From the NCBI RefSeq assembly GCF_900129975.1, contig NZ_FSRG01000005.1, forward strand, positions 496,001-560,000: a stretch of DNA of 64,000 bases. The letters run 5' to 3'. Source of the stretch: Halodesulfovibrio marinisediminis DSM 17456 (GTDB lineage Bacteria; Desulfobacterota; Desulfovibrionia; Desulfovibrionales; Desulfovibrionaceae). Shown piece by piece: positions 45,034 through 54,590 of this stretch (positions within the stretch are counted from its first letter, which is position 1; each line of letters starts with the position of its first letter). Position numbers and translations under genes: made by a program. The notes beneath the pieces were generated by a model. The model made no database searches. It was given only the letters and a program-made list of their open reading frames with translations, and had not been told where the DNA came from.

Positions 45034-45130
45034 GTTGCAAAAAGCTACGAGTTCTTTGTTAGTTCGGGTTGTAGAAAGGTGATCCCCTTGCGGCTACCAA
45101 TGTAATAACTAACGGGTTGTCTTCGCTTAT

Positions 45131-45188
45131 AAAGGTTTCTGGAGATTCTTAAGAACCTCTTGCAAGAGGTTCTTAAGCCGCCGGAGGC
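45131..45188. repeat. Dispersed REP-like repeat, copy 2 (reverse)
   Basis: AAAGGTTTCTGGAGA, hairpin TTAAGAACCTCT/AGAGGTTCTTAA, then GCCGCCGGAGGC. Reverse orientation of copies 1 and 3. An adjacent segment at 45075-45101 matches 29664-29691. Confidence 0.65.
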
Positions 45189-45217
45189 AAGAAGCGTCGT
45201 AGACCTTTTAGCTCTGA

Positions 45218-46054
45218 TTAATCAGTAACAAAGATCGGGAGATCAGGCATTGGCTTGCCTGCGATGTCGAATGCTTTTTCGAGCAAGAGCTGGATAGCGT
45301 ATTCACCGTCTGTACCGAGTTCCATGGAGAATTCATTTACGAAGGTCGCAATGTGCTCTTTGATTACAGCGTCGTCCATTTCCTGCGCATGTTCTTTAAT
45401 GTACGCAGTGGCTTCTTCTGGATTCTGCTGCACGTAGGAAAGACTGGCGCGGATAGCTTTTTCAAGCTGGCGTGCGGCATCCATGCCGAGGTCGCGACGA
45501 ATTGCGATTGCACCGAGCGGGAGTGGGAGGTTGGTTGTATTTTCCCACCATTGGCCGAGGTCGAGAACTTTTTTGAGACCGAAGTTTTCGTAGGTGAAGC
45601 GGCCTTCGTGGATGACAACTCCTGCGTCAACTGTACCGGATTGTACTGCTGGCATGACTTCGTCGAAGATCATTTCTACTCGTTCACCTTTGAGTGAATT
45701 GTTGAGTGAGAGGAGCATGTTTGCAGTGGTGAGCTTGCCCGGAATGGCAACTTTTTTGTCTGCTTCTCTGGCGGACTGGAAGCATGTGTCTTGTTTGGTG
45801 ACGACAATCGGGCCGCAGCCTCTGCCGAGTGCACCGCCGGTACGGAGCAGAATGTAGTCATCAAGGCAGTCTACCATTGCAGCTACGGAGAGTTTTGTTG
45901 CAGCGATGTCGCTTTTACGTGCTCGAATATTTAAATCTTCTACGTCGGCCATGTACATTGTGATGTCAAATGGCAGGTCTATTTTGTTGTTTGCTAGAGC
46001 GTAGAAAATCCATGTGTCGTTAGGGCAGGGAGAAATACCGAGTTCTAACTGCAT
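45218..46054 (-). CDS. mqnD: 1,4-dihydroxy-6-naphthoate synthase MqnD
   Basis: A 278-residue MqnD, which converts cyclic dehypoxanthinylfutalosine to 1,4-dihydroxy-6-naphthoate in the futalosine menaquinone route. The N-terminus LGISPCPNDTWIFYAL is diagnostic, with GRGCGPIVV and VVIHEGRFTYENFGL. It is divergent from mqnE-mqnC-mqnA across a 292-base gap. Confidence 0.95.
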   Translation of the reverse strand: MQLELGISPCPNDTWIFYALANNKIDLPFDITMYMADVEDLNIRARKSDIAATKLSVAAMVDCLDDYILLRTGGALGRGCGPIVVTKQDTCFQSAREADKKVAIPGKLTTANMLLSLNNSLKGERVEMIFDEVMPAVQSGTVDAGVVIHEGRFTYENFGLKKVLDLGQWWENTTNLPLPLGAIAIRRDLGMDAARQLEKAIRASLSYVQQNPEEATAYIKEHAQEMDDAVIKEHIATFVNEFSMELGTDGEYAIQLLLEKAFDIAGKPMPDLPIFVTD

Positions 46055-46059
46055 AATAA

Positions 46060-46340
46060 ACCTCCAATAGATAGGAGTTTGTTGTTTTTAAAGGTAACGC
46101 ACTAAGTGCGGTTAGGTTGTACATATTCTTACGGTTGACATAGCGCGCATGCAAGCAGATACTCAGCCGGCCGAAGACCACACACATCAGTTACCGCTCG
46201 TTATTTATACGGTGCATTTATTGTTAGGTAAATTGGAACGTTTAGGTTTGCTTTTCATCCTGCGGTAGTAACAGTATGTCGGGATACTGTCTTTCGATAA
46301 CGCATGGTGAGTGGTTGTTTTTAGTAGACATCTGGAGACC
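46060..46340. promoter_or_regulatory. Divergent mqnD / mqnE promoter region
   Basis: About 290 bases that must contain promoters for both directions. I did not find a convincing -35/-10 pair or operator. Confidence 0.4.
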
Positions 46341-46346
46341 GTGATT

Positions 46347-47471
46347 ATGTTAGATGCTGATTACTATGCCCGTCTGGGATTGGGCAGTGTATTTGAAAAG
46401 GTCATGAACGGTGAGCGCCTTTCCATTGAAGATGGTAGAAAGCTTTTCGCTTGTGAAGACATAAACGCCCTTGGCGCGTTGGCGCATCATGCGCGTACCC
46501 GTCTGCATGGAGATTCCACGTATTATGTTCTTAACCGTCACGTCAATTACACAAATGTTTGTGTAAATGCCTGCCTTTTCTGTGCCTACCAGAAAGAAGA
46601 AGATGAGCAGGAAGGTGCATTTCGTCTGAGCGTAGATGAGATTGTAGCTAAGCTTGATCCTAAAGACGGTCTTCCATACGATGAAGTACATATTGTTGGC
46701 GGCTGCCATCCAAAGTTACCACTGAGCTTTTTTGAAGAAGCCATTATACGCATCAAAGAAACTTACCCAGGTATTATTGTAAAAGCATTTACGGCTGTAG
46801 AGATTGCACACTTTGCTGAGCTTGAAAATATCTCTACTCAGGAAGTACTTGGGCGTTTGAAAGCTGCCGGCCTTGAAGCCATGCCGGGCGGTGGCGCAGA
46901 AATTTTTGCACCTGAAGTACGTGAAAAGATTTGTCCAAGAAAAGCAACAGGTGATGAATGGTTGAATGTTGCGCGTGAAGCACACAACCTTGGTATCACC
47001 TCAAATTGCACCATGTTATTTGGACATCTTGAATTAATTGATGATCGCTTGGATCACCTTGACAAGTTGCGCAGACTTCAAGACGAAACAAACGGCTTCT
47101 CCTGTTTTATTCCGCTTCCATTCCTTACTGAAAACAGCATGCTTGAGCTTCCAGAAGAACGCAAAGGCAAGCACACAGGGCTTGATAAGCTCCGCACCAT
47201 CGCAGTTTCCCGACTCATGCTGGATAACATTCCGCACATCAAAGCATACTGGGTTATGCTTGGCGTAAAGCTTGCGCAGGCTGCACTACACTTTGGTGCT
47301 GATGATCTTGACGGAACTATTGTTGAAGAGAAAATCGGTCACGATGCAGGGGCACAGTCAGATCAGGCTATGACCATCCCGCAGCTCGAGGAGATGATTG
47401 TTCGTTCCGGTTTTAATCCGGTTCGTCGTAACAGCTTCTTTAAGCCAGTGAAAGTAGAGCAGGAGGCATAG
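46347..47471 (+). CDS. mqnE: Aminofutalosine synthase MqnE
   Basis: A 374-residue radical SAM enzyme joining adenosine-derived SAM and 3-(1-carboxyvinyloxy)benzoate into aminofutalosine. The [4Fe-4S] motif is in NVCVNACLFCAYQ, then VHIVGGCHPKLP and GGGAEIFAPEVREKICP. The start at 46347 follows GGAG; the frame from 46311 has no support. First gene of mqnE-mqnC-mqnA; one base separates it from mqnC. Confidence 0.95.
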   Translation: MLDADYYARLGLGSVFEKVMNGERLSIEDGRKLFACEDINALGALAHHARTRLHGDSTYYVLNRHVNYTNVCVNACLFCAYQKEEDEQEGAFRLSVDEIVAKLDPKDGLPYDEVHIVGGCHPKLPLSFFEEAIIRIKETYPGIIVKAFTAVEIAHFAELENISTQEVLGRLKAAGLEAMPGGGAEIFAPEVREKICPRKATGDEWLNVAREAHNLGITSNCTMLFGHLELIDDRLDHLDKLRRLQDETNGFSCFIPLPFLTENSMLELPEERKGKHTGLDKLRTIAVSRLMLDNIPHIKAYWVMLGVKLAQAALHFGADDLDGTIVEEKIGHDAGAQSDQAMTIPQLEEMIVRSGFNPVRRNSFFKPVKVEQEA

Positions 47472-47472
47472 C

Positions 47473-48585
47473 ATGTTTGTTCATAGTCCATTTCATGAAA
47501 ACGACGCTGTAATTGAAGTTTCTAAAAAAGTTCTTCGCGGTGATCGTATTGATCGTGGCGAGGCTCAGGTTTTGTATAATGAAGCAAGTCTGCATACGCT
47601 TGCCTACCTTGCAAACCACGTACGTTTTGCAAAGCATCCTGAGCGGATTGTAACATACGTTGCAGATCGTAATATCAACTATTCCAATATTTGTAGCTGT
47701 GCTTGTCGATTCTGTGCATTTTATGTTGCACCGGAAAAAGCTGACACCGAAGGCGGTTATGTTATTAGCCGTGAAGAGCTGGGGCAGAAGATAGAAGAAA
47801 CCATCGCACTCGGTGGTACTCAGATTCTTATGCAGGGTGGTCATAACCCGAACCTGACCATGGAATTTTATGAGGATATGATCCGCTGGATTAAAAAAAC
47901 ATATCCTTCCATCCACGTTCATGCATTCTCCCCACCAGAAATTGTATTCTTTGCAGAGAACGAAAAGTTGCTCGTAAAAGACGTTATCGCGCGTCTTCGT
48001 GCAGCTGGTCTTGATTCTATTCCAGGTGGTGGTGCAGAGATTCTTGTGGATGAAGTCCGTAAACAGGTTTCTCCTAACAAATGCAGCGCAACACGCTGGC
48101 TTGCTGTTATGGAAGAAGCTCACTACCAAGGCTTGAATACAACCGCGACTATGATGTTCGGGCACGAAGAATCACTTGATGACCGCATTGAACATCTCTT
48201 TGCTGTGCGTGAAGTACAGGATAGAACAAACGGCTTCACTGCGTTCATCCCTTGGACATTCCAGCCGGGCAATACCAACATTACTTGTCGTCCTGAGCCA
48301 AGTGCCGGTTACCTGCGTGTGCTTGCCATGTCCCGTATCGTTCTTGATAACATCGAGAATATTCAGGCTTCATGGGTTACAATGGGTCCAGAGATTGCTC
48401 AGCTTTCTCTTTCTTACGGTGCAAACGACTTCGGTTCATTAATGATCGAAGAGAACGTTGTTGCGGCGGCAGGTACATCATTCCGTCTCACTCGCGAGGA
48501 AATTCATGACATTGTTGAAGCAGCCGGTTTTACTCCAAAGCAGCGTACAATGGATTACTCTCTTGTAGAGAACAAGGAAGCGTAA
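47473..48585 (+). CDS. mqnC: Cyclic dehypoxanthine futalosine synthase MqnC
   Basis: A 370-residue radical SAM enzyme of the futalosine pathway that forms the cyclic intermediate used by MqnD. The cluster motif is NICSCACRFCAFY, and QGGHNPNL and GGGAEILVDEVRKQVSP are conserved. AGGAGG at the end of mqnE serves it. mqnE and mqnC are clear paralogues. Confidence 0.95.
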   Translation: MFVHSPFHENDAVIEVSKKVLRGDRIDRGEAQVLYNEASLHTLAYLANHVRFAKHPERIVTYVADRNINYSNICSCACRFCAFYVAPEKADTEGGYVISREELGQKIEETIALGGTQILMQGGHNPNLTMEFYEDMIRWIKKTYPSIHVHAFSPPEIVFFAENEKLLVKDVIARLRAAGLDSIPGGGAEILVDEVRKQVSPNKCSATRWLAVMEEAHYQGLNTTATMMFGHEESLDDRIEHLFAVREVQDRTNGFTAFIPWTFQPGNTNITCRPEPSAGYLRVLAMSRIVLDNIENIQASWVTMGPEIAQLSLSYGANDFGSLMIEENVVAAAGTSFRLTREEIHDIVEAAGFTPKQRTMDYSLVENKEA

Positions 48586-48588
48586 CCC

Positions 48589-49434
48589 GTGCAGAAACCT
48601 GCAAAGAAACTGCGCGTTGGTCGCATTCGTTATCTGAACGTACTTCCTATCTATCATCCACTGGAAACGGGGCTGCTCGGTGAAAACTTTGACCTTGTTT
48701 ATGGCACTCCAGCAGAATTAAATGAACAGATGGACGCGGGAAATCTAGACGTATCTTCTTGTTCTTCCTTTGAGTATGCACGGCATCCGGAGAAGTATTT
48801 CCTTTTACCGGACATCGCCATTGGTAGCGCCGGTCCTGTAATGAGTGTGTTACTCATCAGTCAGAAGCCTATCTCAGAGCTTGGTGGAGAAGAAATACTT
48901 ACTACAGCTCAGTCGCATACATCAGCCGCGCTTTTGCGTATGCTTTTCCGTGATTGTCTGAAGCTTGATGTATCTTACAAAACTGGTTCTGTGTCTGACT
49001 ACATTGATCGTGGTGAGCTTCCGACAGCAGCACTCTGCATCGGTGACGAAGCACTGCGTCTCAGAAATGACGACCGCTATCCGTATCGCCTTGATCTTGG
49101 TGAAGCATGGCGCGAATGGACAGGACTTCCGTTCATTTTCGGTGTCTGGATCGTGTCTCGTAAATCTGTCGAGTCCGGATGTTTTACACAGGATCCTGCA
49201 GAGCTTTTTCGGAATGCAAAGAACTGGGGTGATGAGAATATTCAGACCGTCATCGAGCTTGCAGAAAAAGCTGGCTACATGGACAAAGAAGGATTGACGC
49301 AATACTTCCAAAGTCTTGTCTATCATCTCGGCGAAGAAGAGCAGAAAGGCTTACGCTTGTTCTTCAAGCGGCTCGCCGAAGCAAATGAAATACCAGCAGC
49401 GCCGGAGCTTGAATTTTATTCGCACCAATGCTGA
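48589..49434 (+). CDS. mqnA: Chorismate dehydratase MqnA
   Basis: A 281-residue MqnA, which removes water from chorismate in the first step of the futalosine route. RIRYLNVLPIYHPLE and DVSSCSSFEYARH are typical, and WTGLPFIFGVWI is conserved. GTG start at 48589, three bases after the mqnC stop. No mqnB-type nucleosidase is in the window. Confidence 0.94.
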   Translation: MQKPAKKLRVGRIRYLNVLPIYHPLETGLLGENFDLVYGTPAELNEQMDAGNLDVSSCSSFEYARHPEKYFLLPDIAIGSAGPVMSVLLISQKPISELGGEEILTTAQSHTSAALLRMLFRDCLKLDVSYKTGSVSDYIDRGELPTAALCIGDEALRLRNDDRYPYRLDLGEAWREWTGLPFIFGVWIVSRKSVESGCFTQDPAELFRNAKNWGDENIQTVIELAEKAGYMDKEGLTQYFQSLVYHLGEEEQKGLRLFFKRLAEANEIPAAPELEFYSHQC

Positions 49435-49444
49435 TGCACGAAAT

Positions 49445-49507
49445 GCCTCCGGCGGCCAGAGAACCTTTTTGAGAAAAGGCTTCTCTGGACTCTCCAAAAA
49501 CTTTTAA
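49445..49507. repeat. Dispersed REP-like repeat, copy 3
   Basis: GCCTCCGGCGGCC, hairpin AGAGAACCTTTT/AAAAGGCTTCTCT, then CTCTCCAAAAACTTTTAA. Same orientation as 44862-44931. Confidence 0.7.
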
Positions 49508-49573
49508 CTGCGAGGAACGTTCGTTAATGATGGTCTTCTCGCGGCTTATGCATCATTATCTTTCATATAATAT

Positions 49574-49611
49574 AAAAGGTTGTCCTAATGAATTAGGGCA
49601 ACCTTTTTTTT
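49574..49611. terminator. Terminator between mqnA and AraC-type gene
   Basis: AAAAGGTTGTCCTAAT pairs with ATTAGGGCAACCTTTT (one mismatch) followed by a T-run. Confidence 0.85.
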
Positions 49612-49672
49612 AAGAAAAACAAGTGCAATAAAGCCGTGTAAGGAAATGATGAACGAAATTCTTTCGCCTGAT

Positions 49673-49740
49673 AAAAGTCTTTGGAAAGGGGTCTGGGGAA
49701 AACCTTTCCACAGAAAGGTTTTCCCCAGCCGTCGGAGACA
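49673..49740. repeat. Dispersed REP-like repeat, copy 4 (reverse)
   Basis: AAAAGTCTTTGGAAAGGGG, TCTGGGGAAAACCTTT, hairpin, TTTCCCCAGCCGTCGGAGA. Reverse orientation of copies 1 and 3; ends next to the AraC-type gene. Confidence 0.7.
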
Positions 49741-49759
49741 TAATGCTTGTCTTGACAGT

Positions 49760-50617
49760 CTACTTGAGCGGAATACGTAACTCTGTAAGCAACTCATCTT
49801 CTGGGGTGCTAGATGGACAATTGAGGTAGACTTCGAGCGGCGGGTGGTTTGTGAGCTCTTCACCGGAGTCGGGGAACCAGCTGCCGAGCATGGCTACGAA
49901 AGTTTCGGGTATTTTTGCGTATGATCCTTTGTGGATGCAGCATGCGTAGCGTCCACCGTGGATGGTGTACTTCTGTGCTTCGCCTGCGACTACGAAATCT
50001 TCTGGAATTTCCATGCATGCGTCATATCGGAGCTTTTCTGCTGGCGTTGTCCGTGGGTCATCATGCGATATGCCGAAGACTTGTCTGAAACTGCCATAGA
50101 GACCTTGTTCTCGAGCCCAGTTGCAGAGGGTGGAGAATGCGGTTTTGCATTCACTGTATGGGCCGATGTGGCGTGCCGCTGCTACGGTTATGGGTGCACA
50201 TTTTTTTATTGTGACTTCGAGGTCAGTGTGCTGGGTGGGGGTATCCATTAATTTGCCTCCAGACAGAAAACTGTAGTCAGATTGCAGTCTTCTGAATTTG
50301 AGTGGTGAATAGGCGAATCGCTTTTTGAATGCGCGCGAGAATCCTTCCTGAGATTCGTACCCTGCGTCCAGAGCTATCTCTATGAGTGATGTTTCAGAAA
50401 AAAGTAGCTGAGTCGCGGCGCGTTGCAGACGCAGACGGCGTTGATATTCTTTTACTCCTTCACCGACTATTCCTGTAAAAATAGAGTGAAAATAGAGTGG
50501 AGAATATCCACATTGTTCCGCCAGTGATTCAAGGGGAACGGTTGTATTTAGATGTTCCTCTATGTATCGCTGCGACTGTGCTATCTGTTCGCGAATATGT
50601 ACTTTCTTCGTGTTCAT
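49760..50617 (-). CDS. AraC family regulator with GyrI-like ligand domain
   Basis: A 285-residue transcription regulator. Two AraC helix-turn-helix units occupy residues 10-107 (LAEQCGYSPLYFHSIF and IALDAGYESQEGFSRAFKKR), and a GyrI-like effector-binding domain follows from about 128. Such Rob/SoxS-like fusions sense small amphipathic compounds. AGGA precedes the ATG. Targets unknown. Confidence 0.9.
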   Translation of the reverse strand: MNTKKVHIREQIAQSQRYIEEHLNTTVPLESLAEQCGYSPLYFHSIFTGIVGEGVKEYQRRLRLQRAATQLLFSETSLIEIALDAGYESQEGFSRAFKKRFAYSPLKFRRLQSDYSFLSGGKLMDTPTQHTDLEVTIKKCAPITVAAARHIGPYSECKTAFSTLCNWAREQGLYGSFRQVFGISHDDPRTTPAEKLRYDACMEIPEDFVVAGEAQKYTIHGGRYACCIHKGSYAKIPETFVAMLGSWFPDSGEELTNHPPLEVYLNCPSSTPEDELLTELRIPLK

Positions 50618-50726
50618 CTGATCCTATTTACCACGAAGCAAATTGTGTTTCTTGACCGTTTTTTAGAAAAAACTGCTTGAGGAATATTTTTTTGGGCAGG
50701 GTCCCCCCTGCCCGTTGTTTGTATTG

Positions 50727-51506
50727 CTAGTTTCTGAATCCGTGCAGGAATCCCGCATCGTAAAGCTTTGAGAAATGCTCTTCATTGTCTTCACCTGGGA
50801 GAACAAGGAAGACTGTCTGGCGCGTAAGGTTATGTTCTGCAACTGTTTCGCAGAGATTTCCAATTGTCGTACGCACGATTTTTTGTTCAGGCCAGCCTAC
50901 TCGGTAGGCAACTACAACGACGATGTCGTCCTCAAGTCCACCAGCGCGCAGCTCTTCGACAAGGCGTTTCGGATGTGCTGCAGAAAGGTAGATTGCCATC
51001 GCGCAGCGGTGTTTTGCCATGTCGCGTAGTTTTTCGGTTTCCGGTACTGGCGTGCGTCCTTCGAGGCGGGTGATGATGACAGACTGTGACTCTTCCGGCA
51101 CGGTGAGAGAGGTTGCAGAAGCTGCCGCGGCTGCAAAGCTTGCAGTTACACCAGGAATAGTGCCGTAGCCGATGTCTTCTTTGTCCAGTAGACGCATTTG
51201 TTCACGGATTGCACCGTACAGGCTAGGGTCGCCAGTGTGTACACGGGCAACAGTGCCACCCTTACGGACTGTTTCTACAACTGCGGCGTGTGTTTCTTCA
51301 AGACTCATTGGAGCAGAATCCATGATTGTTGCAGACTCTTTTGCACCTTCAATGATGACTGTCGGTACGAGTGAACCGGCATAGAGTACGAGATCCGCCT
51401 CTGCAATCATGCGGGCGCCTTTAACAGTGATGAGTTCGGGGTCACCGGGGCCTGCACCGATAAACCATACTGGTGCGCTCTTCCATTCAGGACGTGTGGT
51501 TGTCAT
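50727..51506 (-). CDS. cobM: Precorrin-4 C11-methyltransferase
   Basis: A 259-residue SAM-dependent methylase (CobM/CbiF) of the anaerobic corrin pathway. VWFIGAGPGDPELITVKGAR is the N-terminal signature, and HTGDPSLYGAIREQ and PGVTASFAAAA follow. It is downstream of the CbiET gene on the same strand after a 21-base gap. Confidence 0.94.
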   Translation of the reverse strand: MTTTRPEWKSAPVWFIGAGPGDPELITVKGARMIAEADLVLYAGSLVPTVIIEGAKESATIMDSAPMSLEETHAAVVETVRKGGTVARVHTGDPSLYGAIREQMRLLDKEDIGYGTIPGVTASFAAAAASATSLTVPEESQSVIITRLEGRTPVPETEKLRDMAKHRCAMAIYLSAAHPKRLVEELRAGGLEDDIVVVVAYRVGWPEQKIVRTTIGNLCETVAEHNLTRQTVFLVLPGEDNEEHFSKLYDAGFLHGFRN

Positions 51507-51527
51507 ATATATTCCGAGTAACGTTTT

Positions 51528-52757
51528 CTAATCTGATTGTTTTTCAGGCACTGGTTTGCGTGCGCTGATGATAAATATTGGGTTCATACTGTCGAGTCGG
51601 ATGTCGTCGGCAAGCGGACGAGATGCGGCCGCTTGGATCATTGTAACATCGTACTCCCAGCCTATAGTTTTGAAGTGATTTTTAGCCGCTTCAAGACTTG
51701 AGAGCAGGGTACTGTTTACAACGATGATTCCGTTGCATTGGAGTCGTTCACAGAGTGGAGCGAGGAGAGTTGTGTTAGACCCTAGCCCGCCGCCGATAAA
51801 GATTCTGTCCGGAGTTGGCAGGTCTTTTATACATTCCAGAGCATCGCCGTGCAGTACATCCATATTGACGGCGCCAAAGCGTGCCCGATTCTGACGGATG
51901 AGCGCAACTCGTTTGCTTTTGCGTTCAACTGCATAAACGGCACCTTTCGATAGGAGATGGGCCGCTTCTATGCTGACAGAACCGCTTCCTGCCCCAATGT
52001 CCCACATGGTGTGATGTGGCTCCAATTCCAACACGCCGAGAGAGGCAGAACGTACAGGGCGTTTTGTAATGAGCTTGCGCTCGGTTGCAAATTGGGAATC
52101 TGGAATACCTATTCGCAATGGCTGTTCCGGTTGTCCGGTACGTTCAAGTAGTACGGCATTGAGTTTGGAAAAGCTGCGGTTGCTAGCTTCTTCCAATGTA
52201 CAGTCGGAAATTTGTTCTTCATCTGTCCCCATGTTTTCAAATATACCGATGTTGAACCATGTAACCCCTCTGTCCAGCAGTCTCTGGGCGATGACTGCAG
52301 GAATGTTGGTGTCATCTGTGAGCACAGTAATATGATCATGCTGCATGAGTGCTGTATAGAGCGGGGTGTAGTCATTGCGCCCGTGTAGGGACAGCATGCG
52401 CATGTTTTGCCATGAGATGTTTGCTCTCGAAGCAATAGCTTGCACTGTGGCTGTGTTGGGATGCACTACTACGTTTTCAGAGCCGAACTCTTTAATGATT
52501 CGTTCACCGATGCCGAAGAACAACGGGTCACCGTCTGCAATAACAACAACTTCTTTTCGTGCGTTGTAGCTGGCAGCCATAGCTGCAAATACATCGGATA
52601 ATGGTGCTGTAACGGGAATGGTTTCTACATCAAGATCGACAAATGCTTCCAGTTGGCGTTTTCCTCCAACAAGTACATCTGCAGTTGTAATAATCTGTTC
52701 GTGAATTTCAGGAAGCGTGTCGGGATCAATCCCAAGACCAACTACATGAATAGCCAT
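51528..52757 (-). CDS. cobL: Fused precorrin-6/7 methylase CbiET (CobL-like)
   Basis: A 409-residue fusion of CbiE (C5-methyltransferase; VVGLGIDPDTL, VVIADGDPLFFGIGERI) and CbiT (C15-methyltransferase/decarboxylase; MWDIGAGSGSVSIEAAHL, FIGGGLGSN). GGAGGG three bases before ATG 52757 fixes the start; the frame extending to 52799 overlaps cbiD and lacks homology. Confidence 0.94.
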   Translation of the reverse strand: MAIHVVGLGIDPDTLPEIHEQIITTADVLVGGKRQLEAFVDLDVETIPVTAPLSDVFAAMAASYNARKEVVVIADGDPLFFGIGERIIKEFGSENVVVHPNTATVQAIASRANISWQNMRMLSLHGRNDYTPLYTALMQHDHITVLTDDTNIPAVIAQRLLDRGVTWFNIGIFENMGTDEEQISDCTLEEASNRSFSKLNAVLLERTGQPEQPLRIGIPDSQFATERKLITKRPVRSASLGVLELEPHHTMWDIGAGSGSVSIEAAHLLSKGAVYAVERKSKRVALIRQNRARFGAVNMDVLHGDALECIKDLPTPDRIFIGGGLGSNTTLLAPLCERLQCNGIIVVNSTLLSSLEAAKNHFKTIGWEYDVTMIQAAASRPLADDIRLDSMNPIFIISARKPVPEKQSD

Positions 52758-52798
52758 AATCCCTCCAGCAGGTTTCCGGTTGCAACAATCTGGTACCA

Positions 52799-53911
52799 CT
52801 AAACAACTGTAAGCAGTGTGCCATCAAAATCAAATAGATAGACAGTAATATTGACGCTGTTTTTTGCCCATGCATGTGCGGTGTCACGTGCAATGATAGC
52901 GATGTGTTGTAAAGCAGCTTCTTTTTGAGGATCATCGTTGATGATGTCCAACACTTGCCGTGCCGTGTTGGCTCCTTCAATTTCAGCAATCAATGTATCG
53001 TTGATACCTGCCTCGCGGCACCATTGTGCGAGTAGTATGAAATCAATGGGGGCTGTTTTCGCATGCGTATAGGCGTGTCCTTGTGCCAGCTTAACCAGTT
53101 TCCCGAAGAAGCAAGACCAAGCCGCGCACTTGAAGCCTTTATCTGCAGCTGATTCCAGAGAGAACTGTACAAAGTCTGCAGCCTGTATAAAGGCCAGCTC
53201 CTTCCATTCCGGTAGTCTTTCCATAAGCAACCGTTCGCTACGTCTGCCCGTGGAAAAACCAACGCATTCGGCACCAGCCGCAAGTGAGACATCCATTCCT
53301 TGCAGAATAGTCGCTTTCCAAGAACTGTGGCTGTATGGCTTTACTGTTCCGCGGGTTCCGAGAATGGATATGCCGCCAAGAATTCCGAGTCTGGAGTTCA
53401 TGGTATTCTTTGCCCGTTCTTCTCCAAGGGGGACTTCTATACGAACACGCACGCCGCCAGTATATCCGGCTGCATTGCATGCTTCACGAACTGCTGCTTT
53501 TATTTGTTCCTGTGGTTCAGGATTAATTGCAGGGTTTCCTGCAGGTACGGGTAAACCTGGGAGTGTGACTTTCCCGACGCCTTTCCCGCCTTCGAGGATA
53601 ATATTTTCTGTGTTAGGAAGTAACGATACGTGTGCTTCAATGTGTAAGCCATTTGTTGCATCAGGGTCGTCACCACCGTCTTTTATAACGCTGCCCATAG
53701 CACAATCTTCTTTAAGGCAGACGGTGTGGATCGGAATTTCCAGTCGCTGATTTGGCGCATCAGAAGCTCCGTTTTCCGGTAAAAACGGTGGAAGGGCAAT
53801 TCCCAGCACGTTTACGGTCTGCTGCATAAGCAGCAGGCGGAGTGCTGCACCGGCTGCTGCCGATGCTGATGAGCCTGTTGTATAACCTTCTCGTAGTCTC
53901 TTTTTAGGCAT
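52799..53911 (-). CDS. cbiD: Cobalt-precorrin-5B C1-methyltransferase CbiD
   Basis: A 370-residue CbiD, marking the anaerobic cobalamin route. The N-terminus LREGYTTGSSASAAAGAAL and the motifs GGVRVRIEVPLGEE and GGISILGTRGTVKPYS are diagnostic. Likely ATG start at 53911; a TTG two codons earlier is possible. It heads cbiD-cbiET-cobM. No cobalamin riboswitch is apparent in the 158 bases before it. Confidence 0.94.
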   Translation of the reverse strand: MPKKRLREGYTTGSSASAAAGAALRLLLMQQTVNVLGIALPPFLPENGASDAPNQRLEIPIHTVCLKEDCAMGSVIKDGGDDPDATNGLHIEAHVSLLPNTENIILEGGKGVGKVTLPGLPVPAGNPAINPEPQEQIKAAVREACNAAGYTGGVRVRIEVPLGEERAKNTMNSRLGILGGISILGTRGTVKPYSHSSWKATILQGMDVSLAAGAECVGFSTGRRSERLLMERLPEWKELAFIQAADFVQFSLESAADKGFKCAAWSCFFGKLVKLAQGHAYTHAKTAPIDFILLAQWCREAGINDTLIAEIEGANTARQVLDIINDDPQKEAALQHIAIIARDTAHAWAKNSVNITVYLFDFDGTLLTVV

Positions 53912-54069
53912 GCCCAACCTATACTGCCGTGCGGTTTAAATTGCAAAAACATTAGTCGGCCAGTCATCTATAACTTTGACTGCAGTCATAGATAAATCTG
54001 ATACAACGAAGTGATTGTAATGGGTATTATCGATTTGATTAAAAACATCAGGGTGATAAAAGGGTGATT

Positions 54070-54552
54070 ATGAGTGTGCTCGATAATATTTCCTCACGTA
54101 TTTTTCAACGCACTACAGTTGTGCTGGTAGTGCGCTTGCTGCTCGGCGCTGTGTTTGCGTATGCGGGAGCCGCAAAGCTTTGGGATATACGTGGATTTGG
54201 TATCATCATTGAAGAATTTGGCGTGGTCCCTTTGTGGTTGCTTCCGTATGTAGCCTTCGGACTTCCGTTTTTTGAAGTCCTCGCTGGCCTCGGCCTTATT
54301 CTGAATGTGCGTGGAAGTTTACCCGCTATTACTGCCATGACGTTGGCGTTTTTGGCAGTGCTTGGCTATGCCATGCATGAAGGACTTGTTATTGCTGACT
54401 GCGGCTGTTTTGCCGCAGGTGAAGTTCCTTCCGGATATGATGATGGTAGTGCGTTGCGCGAGGCATTCATTAGGGATGTAGGCTTATTGGCTGCTTGTTG
54501 TTTTTTATTTGTTTCTTCAATGCGAAGAAATCAGACTGCCCGAGTTTTGTAG
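54070..54552 (+). CDS. MauE/DoxX-like membrane protein
   Basis: A 160-residue four-helix membrane protein of the MauE/DoxX type (RLLLGAVFAYAGAAKLWDIR). The periplasmic-side motif ADCGCFAAGE has two Cys that fit a thiol-disulfide role like that of MauE, which helps form disulfides in methylamine dehydrogenase. AGGGTG is just before the ATG at 54070. First gene of a three-gene unit with a rhodanese and a Cys-rich protein. Confidence 0.82.
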   Translation: MSVLDNISSRIFQRTTVVLVVRLLLGAVFAYAGAAKLWDIRGFGIIIEEFGVVPLWLLPYVAFGLPFFEVLAGLGLILNVRGSLPAITAMTLAFLAVLGYAMHEGLVIADCGCFAAGEVPSGYDDGSALREAFIRDVGLLAACCFLFVSSMRRNQTARVL

Positions 54553-54590
54553 TCGTTGTATACAAAAAGATATTTTGACTGGAGTGTGTT

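Noticed and set aside
53912-54069. Cobalamin riboswitch upstream of cbiD
   Set aside because: Only 158 bases are available and no B12-box-like or GCCACTG element is seen.
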